The notes under the pieces are model-generated. The model had not been told where the DNA came from. It worked only from the letters and a program-made list of their open reading frames with translations, and searched no databases. Below, one piece after another: positions 1 to 6,215 of a stretch of 10,164 nucleotides of DNA; within the stretch, counting starts at the first letter, position 1; the number at the start of each line of letters is the position of its first letter. This DNA comes from Spirochaetales bacterium (GTDB lineage: Bacteria; Spirochaetota; Spirochaetia; DSM-27196; SLAA01). Both the position numbers and the translations under genes were made by a program. The stretch is taken from the NCBI GenBank assembly GCA_007126415.1, contig SLBH01000342.1, positions 1 through 10,164 of the forward strand, given 5' to 3'.

Positions 1-854
1 GCGCGACGCGCGCCTCGCAGCGCGAGCCGACCGCGGAGCGCGCCGTTGCGCGCCGGCTGTGCCTCGGCCGTGCGGGGCAGCTCCATCCCAAACAGTAGCC
101 GCGCGACGGTGCTGTGCGCCGGTAGGGTTCTAGCCGCTATAAGGAGATCGCGACGGGTGGGGTCAACCGCGCGCCCCGCAGTTCTAGTCTTGCCCCTGCG
201 ACGCGCGCTCTTCCCGGCGGGTTTCCCGGCGGCCCGGGCCTCAGGCGCAGGTACCGGAGCCGAGACCGGCGCCGGGAGACGAGAGCCGGGGCCGGATACG
301 GCGACCGCGCCGGCGCGGCGTCCACTCGGATCGCTGGTACGCAGGAGCGTACTCAATCGCGATACTTCGGCGAGCTTCTCGCGCATCGCCGGACGCGCGA
401 CGCAGTCGTCGCACGCCGCCGGCAGCGCCACCCTCACCTCCGCGGCGTCACGGTTTAGCAGACGCAGGATGAGCTCCGCGAGCGGGATCCGCGCAAGGCA
501 GGTGAGCACAAGCGCATCCTCGCGCCGCCGCTCCCGCGCCGGCCCTTTTTCGCAGCAGAGTGCAACGCTTTGATAACGCTCGAGCACCGAAGCAAGCCTC
601 CGCTGCAGCGACCCCGCTGAGCTGTGCTGCATCTCAAACACTTCGGTCGGGCAGTGTTCAACGCACGCGCCGCAGCGCACGCACCGGGAGCTATCCGGCC
701 GCGCCGGGGCGGTGATTGCGCCGGTTGGGCAGTGCCGCACACAGCGCCGGCAACGGCTCTTGCCGCTCAGGCGATGCGTGCAACGCTCGGTTCGTACGCC
801 TACGGGGTTGAGTTTATGTGAGCGTTCTAGGGTCTCGAGTAGGCTTCTTAACAT
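1..854 (-). CDS. Iron-sulfur protein with two N-terminal [4Fe-4S] clusters and FlpD-like Cys region (C-terminus off left edge)
   Basis: The reading frame runs from ATG at 854 to base 1 without a stop, giving 284 codons; the C-terminus is outside the window. Seen: C25, C35, C38, C42-Pro followed by C58, C61, C64, C68-Pro, a two-cluster bacterial ferredoxin pattern, though the first motif has an unusual nine-residue gap after C25. Further cysteines are C100/C101, C119 and a CDDC at 148-151. The stretch around C119 to C151 resembles the CxGR(V/I)xxExxL...C pattern of the FlpD/MvhD family (delta subunit of methyl-viologen-reducing hydrogenase); this match is from memory. After residue 160 comes an Arg/Ala/Pro-rich linker, then an RRDLL motif at 234-238. 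No in-frame start lies upstream of 854 before a stop. It probably passes electrons in the cytoplasm or on the membrane face, perhaps to the nearby molybdoenzyme. The exact function is unknown. Confidence 0.82.
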   Translation of the reverse strand, partial: MLRSLLETLERSHKLNPVGVRTERCTHRLSGKSRCRRCVRHCPTGAITAPARPDSSRCVRCGACVEHCPTEVFEMQHSSAGSLQRRLASVLERYQSVALCCEKGPARERRREDALVLTCLARIPLAELILRLLNRDAAEVRVALPAACDDCVARPAMREKLAEVSRLSTLLRTSDPSGRRAGAVAVSGPGSRLPAPVSAPVPAPEARAAGKPAGKSARRRGKTRTAGRAVDPTRRDLLIAARTLPAHSTVARLLFGMELPRTAEAQPARNGALRGRLALRGARR

Positions 855-922
855 GCTACTAATCGCGTTCGGGCCGAAGAATCCACCCCGTGTGTGGAGA
901 ACCCGCCCGGGTAGTTCTTGAC

Positions 923-953
923 ATTATATATCATCAATATCGATACCCCGCAA
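923..953 (-). promoter_or_regulatory. Probable sigma-70 promoter of the left-edge iron-sulfur gene
   Basis: On the minus strand a TTGCGG (948-953) precedes a perfect TATAAT (923-928) at 19 bp. An alternative -10, TATATA, sits at 17 bp. This AT-rich block stands out against the GC-rich surroundings and lies about 70 bp upstream of the ATG at 854. It implies that the iron-sulfur gene is transcribed separately from tatC. The stretch 855-1028 holds no gene. Confidence 0.5.
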
Positions 954-1016
954 GGGAAAAACGCGAGACTGCGTAAAAAAGGGGCCCATCGCGGGAGGTG
1001 CCGAGACCGAGCAGAT

Positions 1017-1040
1017 TTACTGAGCGGCTTACTGAGCGGC
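1017..1040. repeat. 12-bp perfect tandem duplication across the tatC stop codon
   Basis: TTACTGAGCGGC occurs twice back to back (1017-1028 and 1029-1040). On the minus strand the inner copy encodes the last residues of TatC (Ala-Ala-Gln-stop). The outer copy repeats the same codons and stop downstream. It is probably a slippage duplication and does not change the protein. Confidence 0.9.
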
Positions 1041-1814
1041 TTTTAGTTTTTTGCGGGTGATCACGACCGTGATCAAGACGCTGAACTCATAAAGCAGCAT
1101 GATTGGCCCCGCGAGCAAGAGCTGCGAAATGACGTCGGGTGGTGTCAGAAATGCGCTCAACAGCACGATCGCGAGCACCACAATCTTGCGATACTTACGC
1201 AGAAACGCCGGCGTCACCAGCCCGAGCGATGCCAGAAGCAACACAAACAACGGCAACTGAAACACGATACCGAACGCGAGTAATGTCGAGGTGACGAAGC
1301 CGATGTAGTACGCGATGGAAAACGTGGGGAGGATTCCCTCGCTCGCAAGCCGAACCGCGAAAAAATCGATCGCGATCGGGAGCACGGTTGTATAGGCGAA
1401 CGCCGCGCCGACTACGAAAAACACGATCCCCATCAACAGCGCAAACAGCAGGTAGCGCCGCTCGCGTTTTTCCAGTGCAGGCTCCACAAATCGCCACAGC
1501 TGAAACAGCACCACCGGCGAGGCGACAACTAGGCCCGCGATAACCGCGACGCGCACGTAGGTCACAAACAGCTCCGGCGGGCTGATGTAGATGAAGTCCA
1601 GCTCGCCGGCCGGAAGCTCGAGCACCCCGACGATCTCGTCGATGAAGGCGTAACATACCCCGGTACCGATCACCACCGTCAGCACCACGATGAAGAGCCG
1701 CTTGCGAAGCTCCTCGAGATGCTCGACAAAGGTGAGCTCACCGGGCTGCACCCGCTCCTCGCCGCCGGCCTGTTCTTCGTGCTCCGACTGCGTTGGGGAC
1801 GAAGACTCACTCAT
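1029..1814 (-). CDS. tatC: Twin-arginine translocase subunit TatC
   Basis: TatC is the polytopic inner-membrane receptor that binds twin-arginine signal peptides and recruits TatA to move folded proteins across the membrane. The 261 residues match the usual length. Seen: an acidic N-terminal tail, then the family motif FVEHLEELRKRL at 29-40, a periplasmic SPPELF segment, WRFVEPALEKRERRY ahead of the third membrane helix, and the C-terminal signature with LRKYRK and FLTPPD. Six hydrophobic segments can be traced. The ATG at 1814 lies 23 bp downstream of the preceding tatA stop, with a weak AAGGGA ribosome site at 1827-1832, so it is almost certainly cotranscribed with both tatA genes. The likely cargo encoded here is the pair of Tat-signal redox subunits at 7466 and 8239. 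Confidence 0.97.
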   Translation of the reverse strand: MSESSSPTQSEHEEQAGGEERVQPGELTFVEHLEELRKRLFIVVLTVVIGTGVCYAFIDEIVGVLELPAGELDFIYISPPELFVTYVRVAVIAGLVVASPVVLFQLWRFVEPALEKRERRYLLFALLMGIVFFVVGAAFAYTTVLPIAIDFFAVRLASEGILPTFSIAYYIGFVTSTLLAFGIVFQLPLFVLLLASLGLVTPAFLRKYRKIVVLAIVLLSAFLTPPDVISQLLLAGPIMLLYEFSVLITVVITRKKLKAAQ

Positions 1815-1837
1815 ACGCGCTCACAATCCCTTCAGCC

Positions 1838-2134
1838 TTAGCCGGCGTCTGATGAACCTGGTCGATCGCGCGACTCGGCCTCAACTGAATCCGTCTCACG
1901 CTCGCGATGAGCGTTAGGGTCACTACCGGGTGCCGGGTTATCGCCCGAGAGACGCGCTTGCTCGGCCTGCGACTCGCGCTCGCTCTGCTCGTCCTTCGCC
2001 GTGGTACTGCTGCGAAACTCACGAATTGACTGACCGATCGCTTTACCGATCTCGGGCAGCTTTTTCGGGCCAAAGATCACAAGAGCGATGAAGAGAATCA
2101 AGACTAATTCTAGTACACCAAAGCGCCCTATCAT
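1838..2134 (-). CDS. tatA: Twin-arginine translocase subunit TatA (second tandem copy)
   Basis: A single-span pore-forming component of the Tat translocase. Seen: an N-terminal membrane helix (about residues 6-20), the hinge FGPKKLPEIGK at 21-31, an amphipathic helix to about residue 42, and a long charged, disordered tail. At 98 residues it is a typical TatA. A strong GGGAGGAA site (2141-2148) lies six bases before the ATG at 2134. It is adjacent to and aligns without gaps to the other TatA over the first 40 residues, so the two arose by duplication. The hinge is TatA-type rather than the FGPERLP seen in many TatB proteins, but one copy could have taken over a TatB-like role since no tatB is visible. 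Confidence 0.95.
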   Translation of the reverse strand: MIGRFGVLELVLILFIALVIFGPKKLPEIGKAIGQSIREFRSSTTAKDEQSERESQAEQARLSGDNPAPGSDPNAHRERETDSVEAESRDRPGSSDAG

Positions 2135-2161
2135 ACGGTTTTCCTCCCGCGTTCCACCGAA

Positions 2162-2452
2162 TCACGTTTCACGGCCGCGATCCACGTTCTCGGTACGTTC
2201 GGTATTCTCGGAGCTCTGCGAGTCGCGCGACGATGCCGACTGCGTTGAGCTGCTCCCGGTTGTACTGTTCTTCTTTGGATCGGTTATATCCGAGATATCC
2301 GCATCCTTTGCTAAGCTGTTCGCCTGACTCTTGAACTCGTTGATCGCCCGCCCGATCGACTTGCCGATCTCCGGCAACTTCGACGGCCCAAATATAATCA
2401 AGGCGATCGTCAACACTAAGACAAGTTCCATCGGGCCGATTCGTCCAAACAT
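2162..2452 (-). CDS. tatA: Twin-arginine translocase subunit TatA (first tandem copy)
   Basis: Second TatA-type protein, 96 residues. Seen: membrane helix at about 7-20, FGPSKLPEIGK hinge at 21-31, an amphipathic helix ending near residue 45, then a Ser/Thr/Asp-rich tail quite unlike the tail of its neighbour. A good ribosome site, GGAGGT (2458-2463), is five bases from the ATG at 2452. Only 27 bp separate its stop from the next tatA and 52 bp separate it from the mobA stop, so a mobA-tatA-tatA-tatC transcript is likely. Division of labour between the two copies cannot be told from sequence; both keep the residues needed for a TatA. Confidence 0.95.
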   Translation of the reverse strand: MFGRIGPMELVLVLTIALIIFGPSKLPEIGKSIGRAINEFKSQANSLAKDADISDITDPKKNSTTGSSSTQSASSRDSQSSENTERTENVDRGRET

Positions 2453-2504
2453 GACCCACCTCCGTTTCCAACACCGTTCTACTCTATACTATCACCGACC
2501 GGGG

Positions 2505-3146
2505 CTACTCGTCGCGGTACGCTACCGGATTTCCGGGCTGCACGGCAAACAGCGAATGCCGCGCGAGGTCGTCGCGCGTGTTGATGTTCGCGAACAGGCT
2601 CCAGTCCGGCGTGAACCTGCGGACAGCGTCTTCATCCAGGTACCGGCAATCGATCTCGGAGAGAAACGGGATGATCTTACGTCCACCCCCGGAAAGAAAC
2701 GCCTCAAGCCGGTCGACGATTCGTGCAGCGTACAAGGCATGGAACGGCTCGTACCAATCACCGTAGCGCGCCACGCACGCATCCGGCCGGCCGTCGCCAA
2801 CTTGGGAATAGAGAAACTCAACGAAGGCCGGGTCTATGTTCGGCATATCACAGGCGATAAGATACGCGTACTCGCACCCGATCCGCTTCAGCCCCGCATG
2901 CAGTCCGCCGAGCGGCCCGTGCCCGGGAATTTCATCGCGAACCGCGACAACAGCCTGCTCGTTGCGGTAGAGGCCGGGGTCCGTTGTTACAACCACGATC
3001 TCGCCGAAAATCGTGCGCAGCTGCTCGAGGATCACCCCCATGAGCCAGGTTCCGTTGAGTTCAACGCGCTGCTTGTCGAACCCCATACGCGAGCTTCGTC
3101 CGCCCGCGAGCACTACCGCTGAACGCGGCTCCCTTCGATCGGTCAA
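2505..3146 (-). CDS. mobA: Molybdenum cofactor guanylyltransferase MobA
   Basis: MobA transfers GMP from GTP to molybdopterin cofactor, giving the guanine dinucleotide form used by DMSO-reductase-family enzymes. The 213 residues match the family length. Seen: the nucleotide-binding loop LAGGRSSRMGFDK at 13-25, GPLGGLHAGL at 77-86, the metal-binding CDMPN at 99-103, and a C-terminal NINTRDDL at 188-195. The start is a TTG at 3146 that overlaps the upstream stop as TTGA, with a GGAGGA site nine bases before it, pointing to translational coupling with the upstream gene. No earlier in-frame start is compatible with the motif spacing. Its place beside tat genes and in the same window as a bis-MGD enzyme and a TorD-like chaperone is functionally coherent. 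Confidence 0.94.
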   Translation of the reverse strand: MTDRREPRSAVVLAGGRSSRMGFDKQRVELNGTWLMGVILEQLRTIFGEIVVVTTDPGLYRNEQAVVAVRDEIPGHGPLGGLHAGLKRIGCEYAYLIACDMPNIDPAFVEFLYSQVGDGRPDACVARYGDWYEPFHALYAARIVDRLEAFLSGGGRKIIPFLSEIDCRYLDEDAVRRFTPDWSLFANINTRDDLARHSLFAVQPGNPVAYRDE

Positions 3147-3928
3147 TCTAACCCGTCCTCCGGCACGCGCATCCGCTCCAACGCCTCCCGCAGCCGCTCG
3201 AGCCGCTCGGTATCAGCCACAAACTCCGGCACCCGCGCGATGATACCGCCTACTGCTCGCCCGTCGGGCGAGAGCGTCACCAGTGCCGCCGCAGGCACCC
3301 CAACCACCTCACCGACCATCCGGCACGCCTCGCTCACCGCCGCGGCCGCTCGACCCTGTTCAGGCGCGGTATCGAGATCGCTCCAGACGGTGAAACCGTG
3401 CGCCGTCCCCTCGCTCACTCGCCTTAGCAGCCCGGCCCTCACGGCCACTGCGCGCGCCGCCTCGCGGCCCAGCACCGGCTCCACAAGCAACAAGCGGCCG
3501 ATGCGATCGTCCGGAGCGCGCACCCCGATGCGATCGAGCTCACCGCTCGGAACGCACAGCACGAGCCGCCCGTCCGTGCCGAACTCGCAGGCGCCCTCCG
3601 CGCCTCGCGACCGCGCGTGCCGGTGCTCGCGCTCGTGCCGGTGCTCGCGCTCGAACACCAGCTCGGTATGGCGAACCACGCCGCGCAGTCGCGTGCCGCG
3701 GTCGCGTTGCCGATACCCTCGCATCACCACGCACCCGTCGGTCACCGGTATCGTGAGCTCAAAGACTCCCGGGTCATCGAGCCTGCGGAAACCGAGTCGT
3801 TTATCCTCGGCAAACGCCGCGAGCGGGGCGATCTCCCCGGCAAGCTCGCGACGGTAACGGTCGCGCGAGCGCCGTGCCCACACCACGACGATAACGACGA
3901 GCGTAACAAGCACCGCGATCGACAGCAT
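3143..3928 (-). CDS. Membrane-anchored protein of unknown function
   Basis: I do not recognise this 261-residue protein. Seen: an N-terminal hydrophobic helix (about 3-17) followed at once by Arg-rich residues (WARRSRDRYRR), which predicts a signal anchor with the body in the cytoplasm; no lipobox. The body is Arg/Ala/Glu-rich with several hydrophobic beta-like strands and a C-terminal Glu/Arg helix (240-255). Residues 93-104 are two copies of EREHRH, encoded by a perfect 18-bp tandem repeat, a His-rich insert that could bind metal or be a neutral expansion. The ATG at 3928 has an AAGGA site ten bases upstream. Its stop overlaps the mobA start by four bases, so it heads the minus-strand operon. 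A link to cofactor or Tat biology is possible from context only. Confidence 0.75.
   Translation of the reverse strand: MLSIAVLVTLVVIVVVWARRSRDRYRRELAGEIAPLAAFAEDKRLGFRRLDDPGVFELTIPVTDGCVVMRGYRQRDRGTRLRGVVRHTELVFEREHRHEREHRHARSRGAEGACEFGTDGRLVLCVPSGELDRIGVRAPDDRIGRLLLVEPVLGREAARAVAVRAGLLRRVSEGTAHGFTVWSDLDTAPEQGRAAAAVSEACRMVGEVVGVPAAALVTLSPDGRAVGGIIARVPEFVADTERLERLREALERMRVPEDGLD
3617..3652. repeat. 18-bp perfect tandem repeat, two copies, in frame
   Basis: GTGCCGGTGCTCGCGCTC occurs at 3617-3634 and again at 3635-3652 with no mismatch. On the coding (minus) strand it gives EREHRH twice. The length is a multiple of three, so copy-number change would keep the frame. Perfect identity suggests a recent slippage event. 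Confidence 0.9.
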
Positions 3929-4036
3929 GAGGGTTCCGTCCTTTCGGATATGATAGTATCGTAGGTGTGACGTCGTGGCTACCGATCGCGACTGAGTGCG
4001 CGATCATCGCGAGACGCGTGCTTGGAGGGATGAAGC
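3929..4036. promoter_or_regulatory. Divergent intergenic region between the unknown-membrane-protein gene and bpt, with a palindrome cluster
   Basis: This 108-bp gap must hold promoters for both directions. A TATGAT hexamer (3949-3954, plus strand) is a possible -10 but no convincing -35 is visible. The clear structure is GATCGCG (3984-3990) pairing with CGCGATC (3999-4005) across eight bases, overlapped by a 13-bp palindrome CGCGATCATCGCG (3999-4011). The middle element could pair either way, as in an operator or an alternative hairpin in the bpt leader. No U-run follows, so it is not a simple terminator. A strong GGAGGGA ribosome site (4024-4030) ends the region. Confidence 0.45.
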
Positions 4037-4768
4037 GTGCAGGTCATGCTAACCGAGCTCACCAACGGGAGCTGCCCTTACCTCGAGAACCGCACCTGGA
4101 TCACGCAGGCGTTTAGAGCGCAGCGGCTTTCGGGGCAGCTCTACGAGCAACTCATCCTGCAGGGCTGGAGACGAAGCGGCGAGGTTTTCTACCGAAACGC
4201 CTGCCGCGACTGCAGCTCCTGCATCGCGCTACGCGTTCCGACCGCGGCCTTCAGCCCCACGAAGTCACAGCGCCGTGTCACCCGGCGCAACCGCGATCTC
4301 AGCGTCACTGTAGAGCAGCCCCGATACACAGACGAAGCGTACGAGCTCTACACCGAGTATCAGAGGCGGCACCACGGCCGCGTGCAGCAAGACCCGGACA
4401 CCGCGTTCGAGGAGTTTCTCTGCCGATCTCCCGTTCCAAGCGCAATGATGCTGTACCGCCTCGCGGGAGTGCTGGTCGGCGTCGGCTGGATAGATCTGCT
4501 ACCCGACTCGATCTCGAGCGTCTACTTCGCGTTTCATCCCGATTACGCCGCACGCAGTCTCGGGACCTACTCGGTGTTGCGGGAGGCGGAACTCGCGGCG
4601 CAGTACCGCAAGCGCTACCTGCACCTCGGGTTCTACGTGCCCGGTAGCCCCAAGATGGCGTACAAGGCTCGCTTCGGCCCAAACGAACTCTTGCTCAACG
4701 ACGCCTGGCGGTCGAGCTCAATAAGCACGGCCGACGCTGCAGTCGACGGCATTTCACGCCGAGAATAA
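4037..4768 (+). CDS. bpt: Aspartate/glutamate leucyltransferase (N-end-rule, R-transferase family)
   Basis: Bpt moves leucine from Leu-tRNA to proteins starting with Asp or Glu, marking them for ClpS/ClpAP degradation in the cytoplasm. The 243 residues match the bacterial family. Seen: N-terminal C13-Pro-Tyr; RRSGEVFYRNAC with C56, C59, C62 (CxxCxxC) before LRVP; SQRRVTRRNRDL at 77-88; SVYFAFHPDY at 161-170 and RSLGTYSVL at 173-181; and the C-terminal GFYVPGSPKMAYKARF at 198-213. The usual Cys of the GCxKMxYK motif is Ser here (204). Start: GTG at 4037 lies six bases after GGAGGGA; the internal ATG at 4046 would be 15 bases away and is less likely. A eukaryotic-type Arg activity cannot be excluded by eye. 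It is not obviously linked to the molybdoenzyme genes. Confidence 0.93.
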   Translation: MQVMLTELTNGSCPYLENRTWITQAFRAQRLSGQLYEQLILQGWRRSGEVFYRNACRDCSSCIALRVPTAAFSPTKSQRRVTRRNRDLSVTVEQPRYTDEAYELYTEYQRRHHGRVQQDPDTAFEEFLCRSPVPSAMMLYRLAGVLVGVGWIDLLPDSISSVYFAFHPDYAARSLGTYSVLREAELAAQYRKRYLHLGFYVPGSPKMAYKARFGPNELLLNDAWRSSSISTADAAVDGISRRE

Positions 4769-4786
4769 CTATCGAGGATCGAGTTC

Positions 4787-4816
4787 ATGACACAGCACGG
4801 CTGCGAGGAGTATAGT
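4787..4816 (+). promoter_or_regulatory. Possible sigma-70 promoter just before the exported-protein gene
   Basis: ATGACA (4787-4792) and TATAGT (4811-4816) each match the consensus at five of six positions with an 18-bp spacer. Transcription would begin near 4823, at or next to the preferred ATG, which would give a very short or absent leader. Because the bpt stop is only 18 bp upstream, readthrough from bpt is also possible. Confidence 0.35.
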
Positions 4817-4822
4817 ACCAGT

Positions 4823-5371
4823 ATGCGAACTACACGAATGCGAAGTTGGGCGCGCACGGCCGCGATAGCGTCGGTTGCGTTTGCCGCCCTGTTGTTAGCA
4901 GCGCCCGGGATCCCCGCACAGTCGTCTTTCTCGACCGGAATCGGCGGAATCTTCTACCGCTACGAGACCGGCTTTCTCTCGACACACCTCACCTACCTCT
5001 TCGAGCGCGAGGATCAGTTGGAGATTAACGCCGGAGCCGCGTTCGGCATCACCACCCGCTCCGACAACGGTGACGTCGAGCCGCAGTTCCTGATTCCGGT
5101 CAACCTCGGACTGAACTTCTTGTTCCCCAACGAGAACGCAACCTTTTTGTTCGGCACCGGGATCTCGCCGATGTTTCATTTCAATCCCACCGAGGACGAC
5201 GACTTCGAGTTTCTCATGGGACCCTACGCCAAGGTAGGGCTGCGCGTCCCGGTCCACCGGATCATGGACTGGGGGCTTGAGTTGCAACAAGACTTGCTTA
5301 TCGGTGGCGACGACTGGATCAACACCGCTACACGAGTCTTTACCGGGATTACCTTCACTTTTACGCAGTAG
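4823..5371 (+). CDS. Exported protein, probably a small outer-membrane beta-barrel
   Basis: I do not recognise a family. From ATG 4823 the protein has 182 residues: a basic n-region (RTTRMRSWAR), a hydrophobic stretch at about 12-27, and a likely signal-peptidase I site after PGIPA (cleavage near residue 32). The mature part has alternating aromatic/hydrophobic strands separated by Asp/Asn/Glu-rich turns (for example TEDDDFEF), a high Gly/Phe content, and a beta-strand end FTGITFTFTQ, all as expected for an eight- to ten-stranded barrel. The final residue is Gln rather than the usual Phe/Tyr. An in-frame ATG at 4787 (194 residues, weak GAGG nine bases before) would give an unusually long, partly acidic n-region. 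GAGGAG (4805-4810) supports 4823. It may be cotranscribed with bpt; it converges on the TorD-like gene with 20 bp between stops. Confidence 0.75.
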   Translation: MRTTRMRSWARTAAIASVAFAALLLAAPGIPAQSSFSTGIGGIFYRYETGFLSTHLTYLFEREDQLEINAGAAFGITTRSDNGDVEPQFLIPVNLGLNFLFPNENATFLFGTGISPMFHFNPTEDDDFEFLMGPYAKVGLRVPVHRIMDWGLELQQDLLIGGDDWINTATRVFTGITFTFTQ

Positions 5372-5391
5372 CTACGGAGTAAACTCGATGC

Positions 5392-6045
5392 TTAAGCGCT
5401 CTGTTCGGCGCCGATGCGGGCACGCTCGAGTTCAAGAAAACGCTCAATCCAGCGCAAGAGCTCGAGGTACAGCTCCGCGACCTGCTTGCGCTCGGCATCT
5501 TCAATCAAGGTAGGCACCCAGTCGAGGTGCTGCTCGAGGAAGGTGCTCTGCATCCGCGGCTCGGCTTCCTCAACCAAGACCCCCATAAACTCGAGCTCCA
5601 GAATCAAGTGATCGGGACAGTCGGCGTAACCGCGCGGTAACTCAAACCCAAGCTCCCGATAGAGCTGATACAGGTGATGCGCAGCGTCGCCCTGCAGCAG
5701 GCCCTTCTCGCGCGCAAACGGCATCTCACAGCTCGGGTCGCTGGTCCAGACCTTGTGCACCGACTCAATCGGCTGAAGTCGCGGGTTCGCGGGAGCGTTC
5801 GCCTGCTTGTAGAGCGCGCGCCATTGCTCAAACTGCGGAAACGCGCTGGGCGCCCAGCCGTGCGGCACCTCGAGGACACCGTGCTGCTCGCGACTTGCTC
5901 CCGACCCCACCAAAACTGCGGCCGCGGCGTTCGCGATCTCGCCCGGACGCCCTGCGCGGATCTCGTCGTAGATTGCGTGATCGGGCGGTTGTAGCAGGCT
6001 GCTAAACATACTGTAGACTGCGCCGATTGCTCGTTGCGTACTCAT
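5392..6045 (-). CDS. TorD/DmsD-family molybdoenzyme chaperone
   Basis: These all-helical cytoplasmic proteins bind the twin-arginine signal of a molybdoenzyme and hold it back until cofactor is inserted. From ATG 6045 the protein has 217 residues, the usual size. Seen: an N-terminal helix typical of the family (YSMFSSLL at 11-18), ESVHKVWTSDP at 94-104, GDAAHHL at 119-125, and the family hallmark CPDHLILELEFMGVL at 143-157, corresponding to the (P)DHLxxELxFM signature, followed by a long Glu/Arg helix. An AAGGCGG ribosome site precedes 6045; a longer frame to 6117 starts in sequence with no family resemblance. The gene lies downstream of the rhodanese gene on the same strand but beyond a terminator. 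The likely client is the catalytic subunit at 8239. Confidence 0.88.
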   Translation of the reverse strand: MSTQRAIGAVYSMFSSLLQPPDHAIYDEIRAGRPGEIANAAAAVLVGSGASREQHGVLEVPHGWAPSAFPQFEQWRALYKQANAPANPRLQPIESVHKVWTSDPSCEMPFAREKGLLQGDAAHHLYQLYRELGFELPRGYADCPDHLILELEFMGVLVEEAEPRMQSTFLEQHLDWVPTLIEDAERKQVAELYLELLRWIERFLELERARIGAEQSA

Positions 6046-6118
6046 TGCGTTCCGCCTTGCTGCTGTAGTGTGGTGTGGAACCGCCGTGTTTGCAAGCCCA
6101 GAGCCTATCGCCTGCATG

Positions 6119-6166
6119 CAAAAAGCACGGCGGCCACGAGTAGCCGTCGGGTACTCGCGGCCGCCG
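6119..6166 (-). terminator. Rho-independent terminator downstream of the rhodanese lipoprotein gene
   Basis: A 15-bp stem with a single A/C mismatch (arms 6128-6142 and 6152-6166) closes a nine-base loop. On the minus strand it is followed by TGC and a run of five T (AAAAA at 6120-6124 on the plus strand). A second small hairpin, AGCCGG-TTAT-CCGGCT (6197-6212), sits just after the stop codon. Together these should end the rhodanese transcript about 55-100 bases after its stop, limiting readthrough into the TorD-like gene. Confidence 0.8.
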
Positions 6167-6215
6167 AGGTCGACGGAAACCGAAAGAAACGGAAACAGCC
6201 GGTTATCCGGCTCTC

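Noticed and set aside
46..573. Plus-strand open frame of 175 codons
   Set aside because: It lies antisense to the iron-sulfur protein, is Arg/Ser/Ala-rich with no motif, and the opposite strand carries eight ordered ferredoxin cysteines.
977..995. Possible terminator of tatC (GGGCCCC followed by six T on the minus strand)
   Set aside because: I could not find a stem of useful length with a loop ahead of the T run; GGGCCC is a palindrome without a loop.
2331..3122. Plus-strand open frame of 263 codons over mobA
   Set aside because: The opposite strand encodes all MobA motifs; the plus-strand translation has no recognisable family or sensible start context.
3240..3857. Plus-strand open frame of 205 codons
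   Set aside because: It is a Ser/Arg/Pro/Thr-rich shadow of the minus-strand gene, which has a membrane helix, a ribosome site and coupling to mobA.
6046..6117. 24-residue N-terminal extension of the TorD-like protein
   Set aside because: The extension does not look like family sequence, and the ATG at 6045 has a ribosome site and the usual TorD N-terminus.
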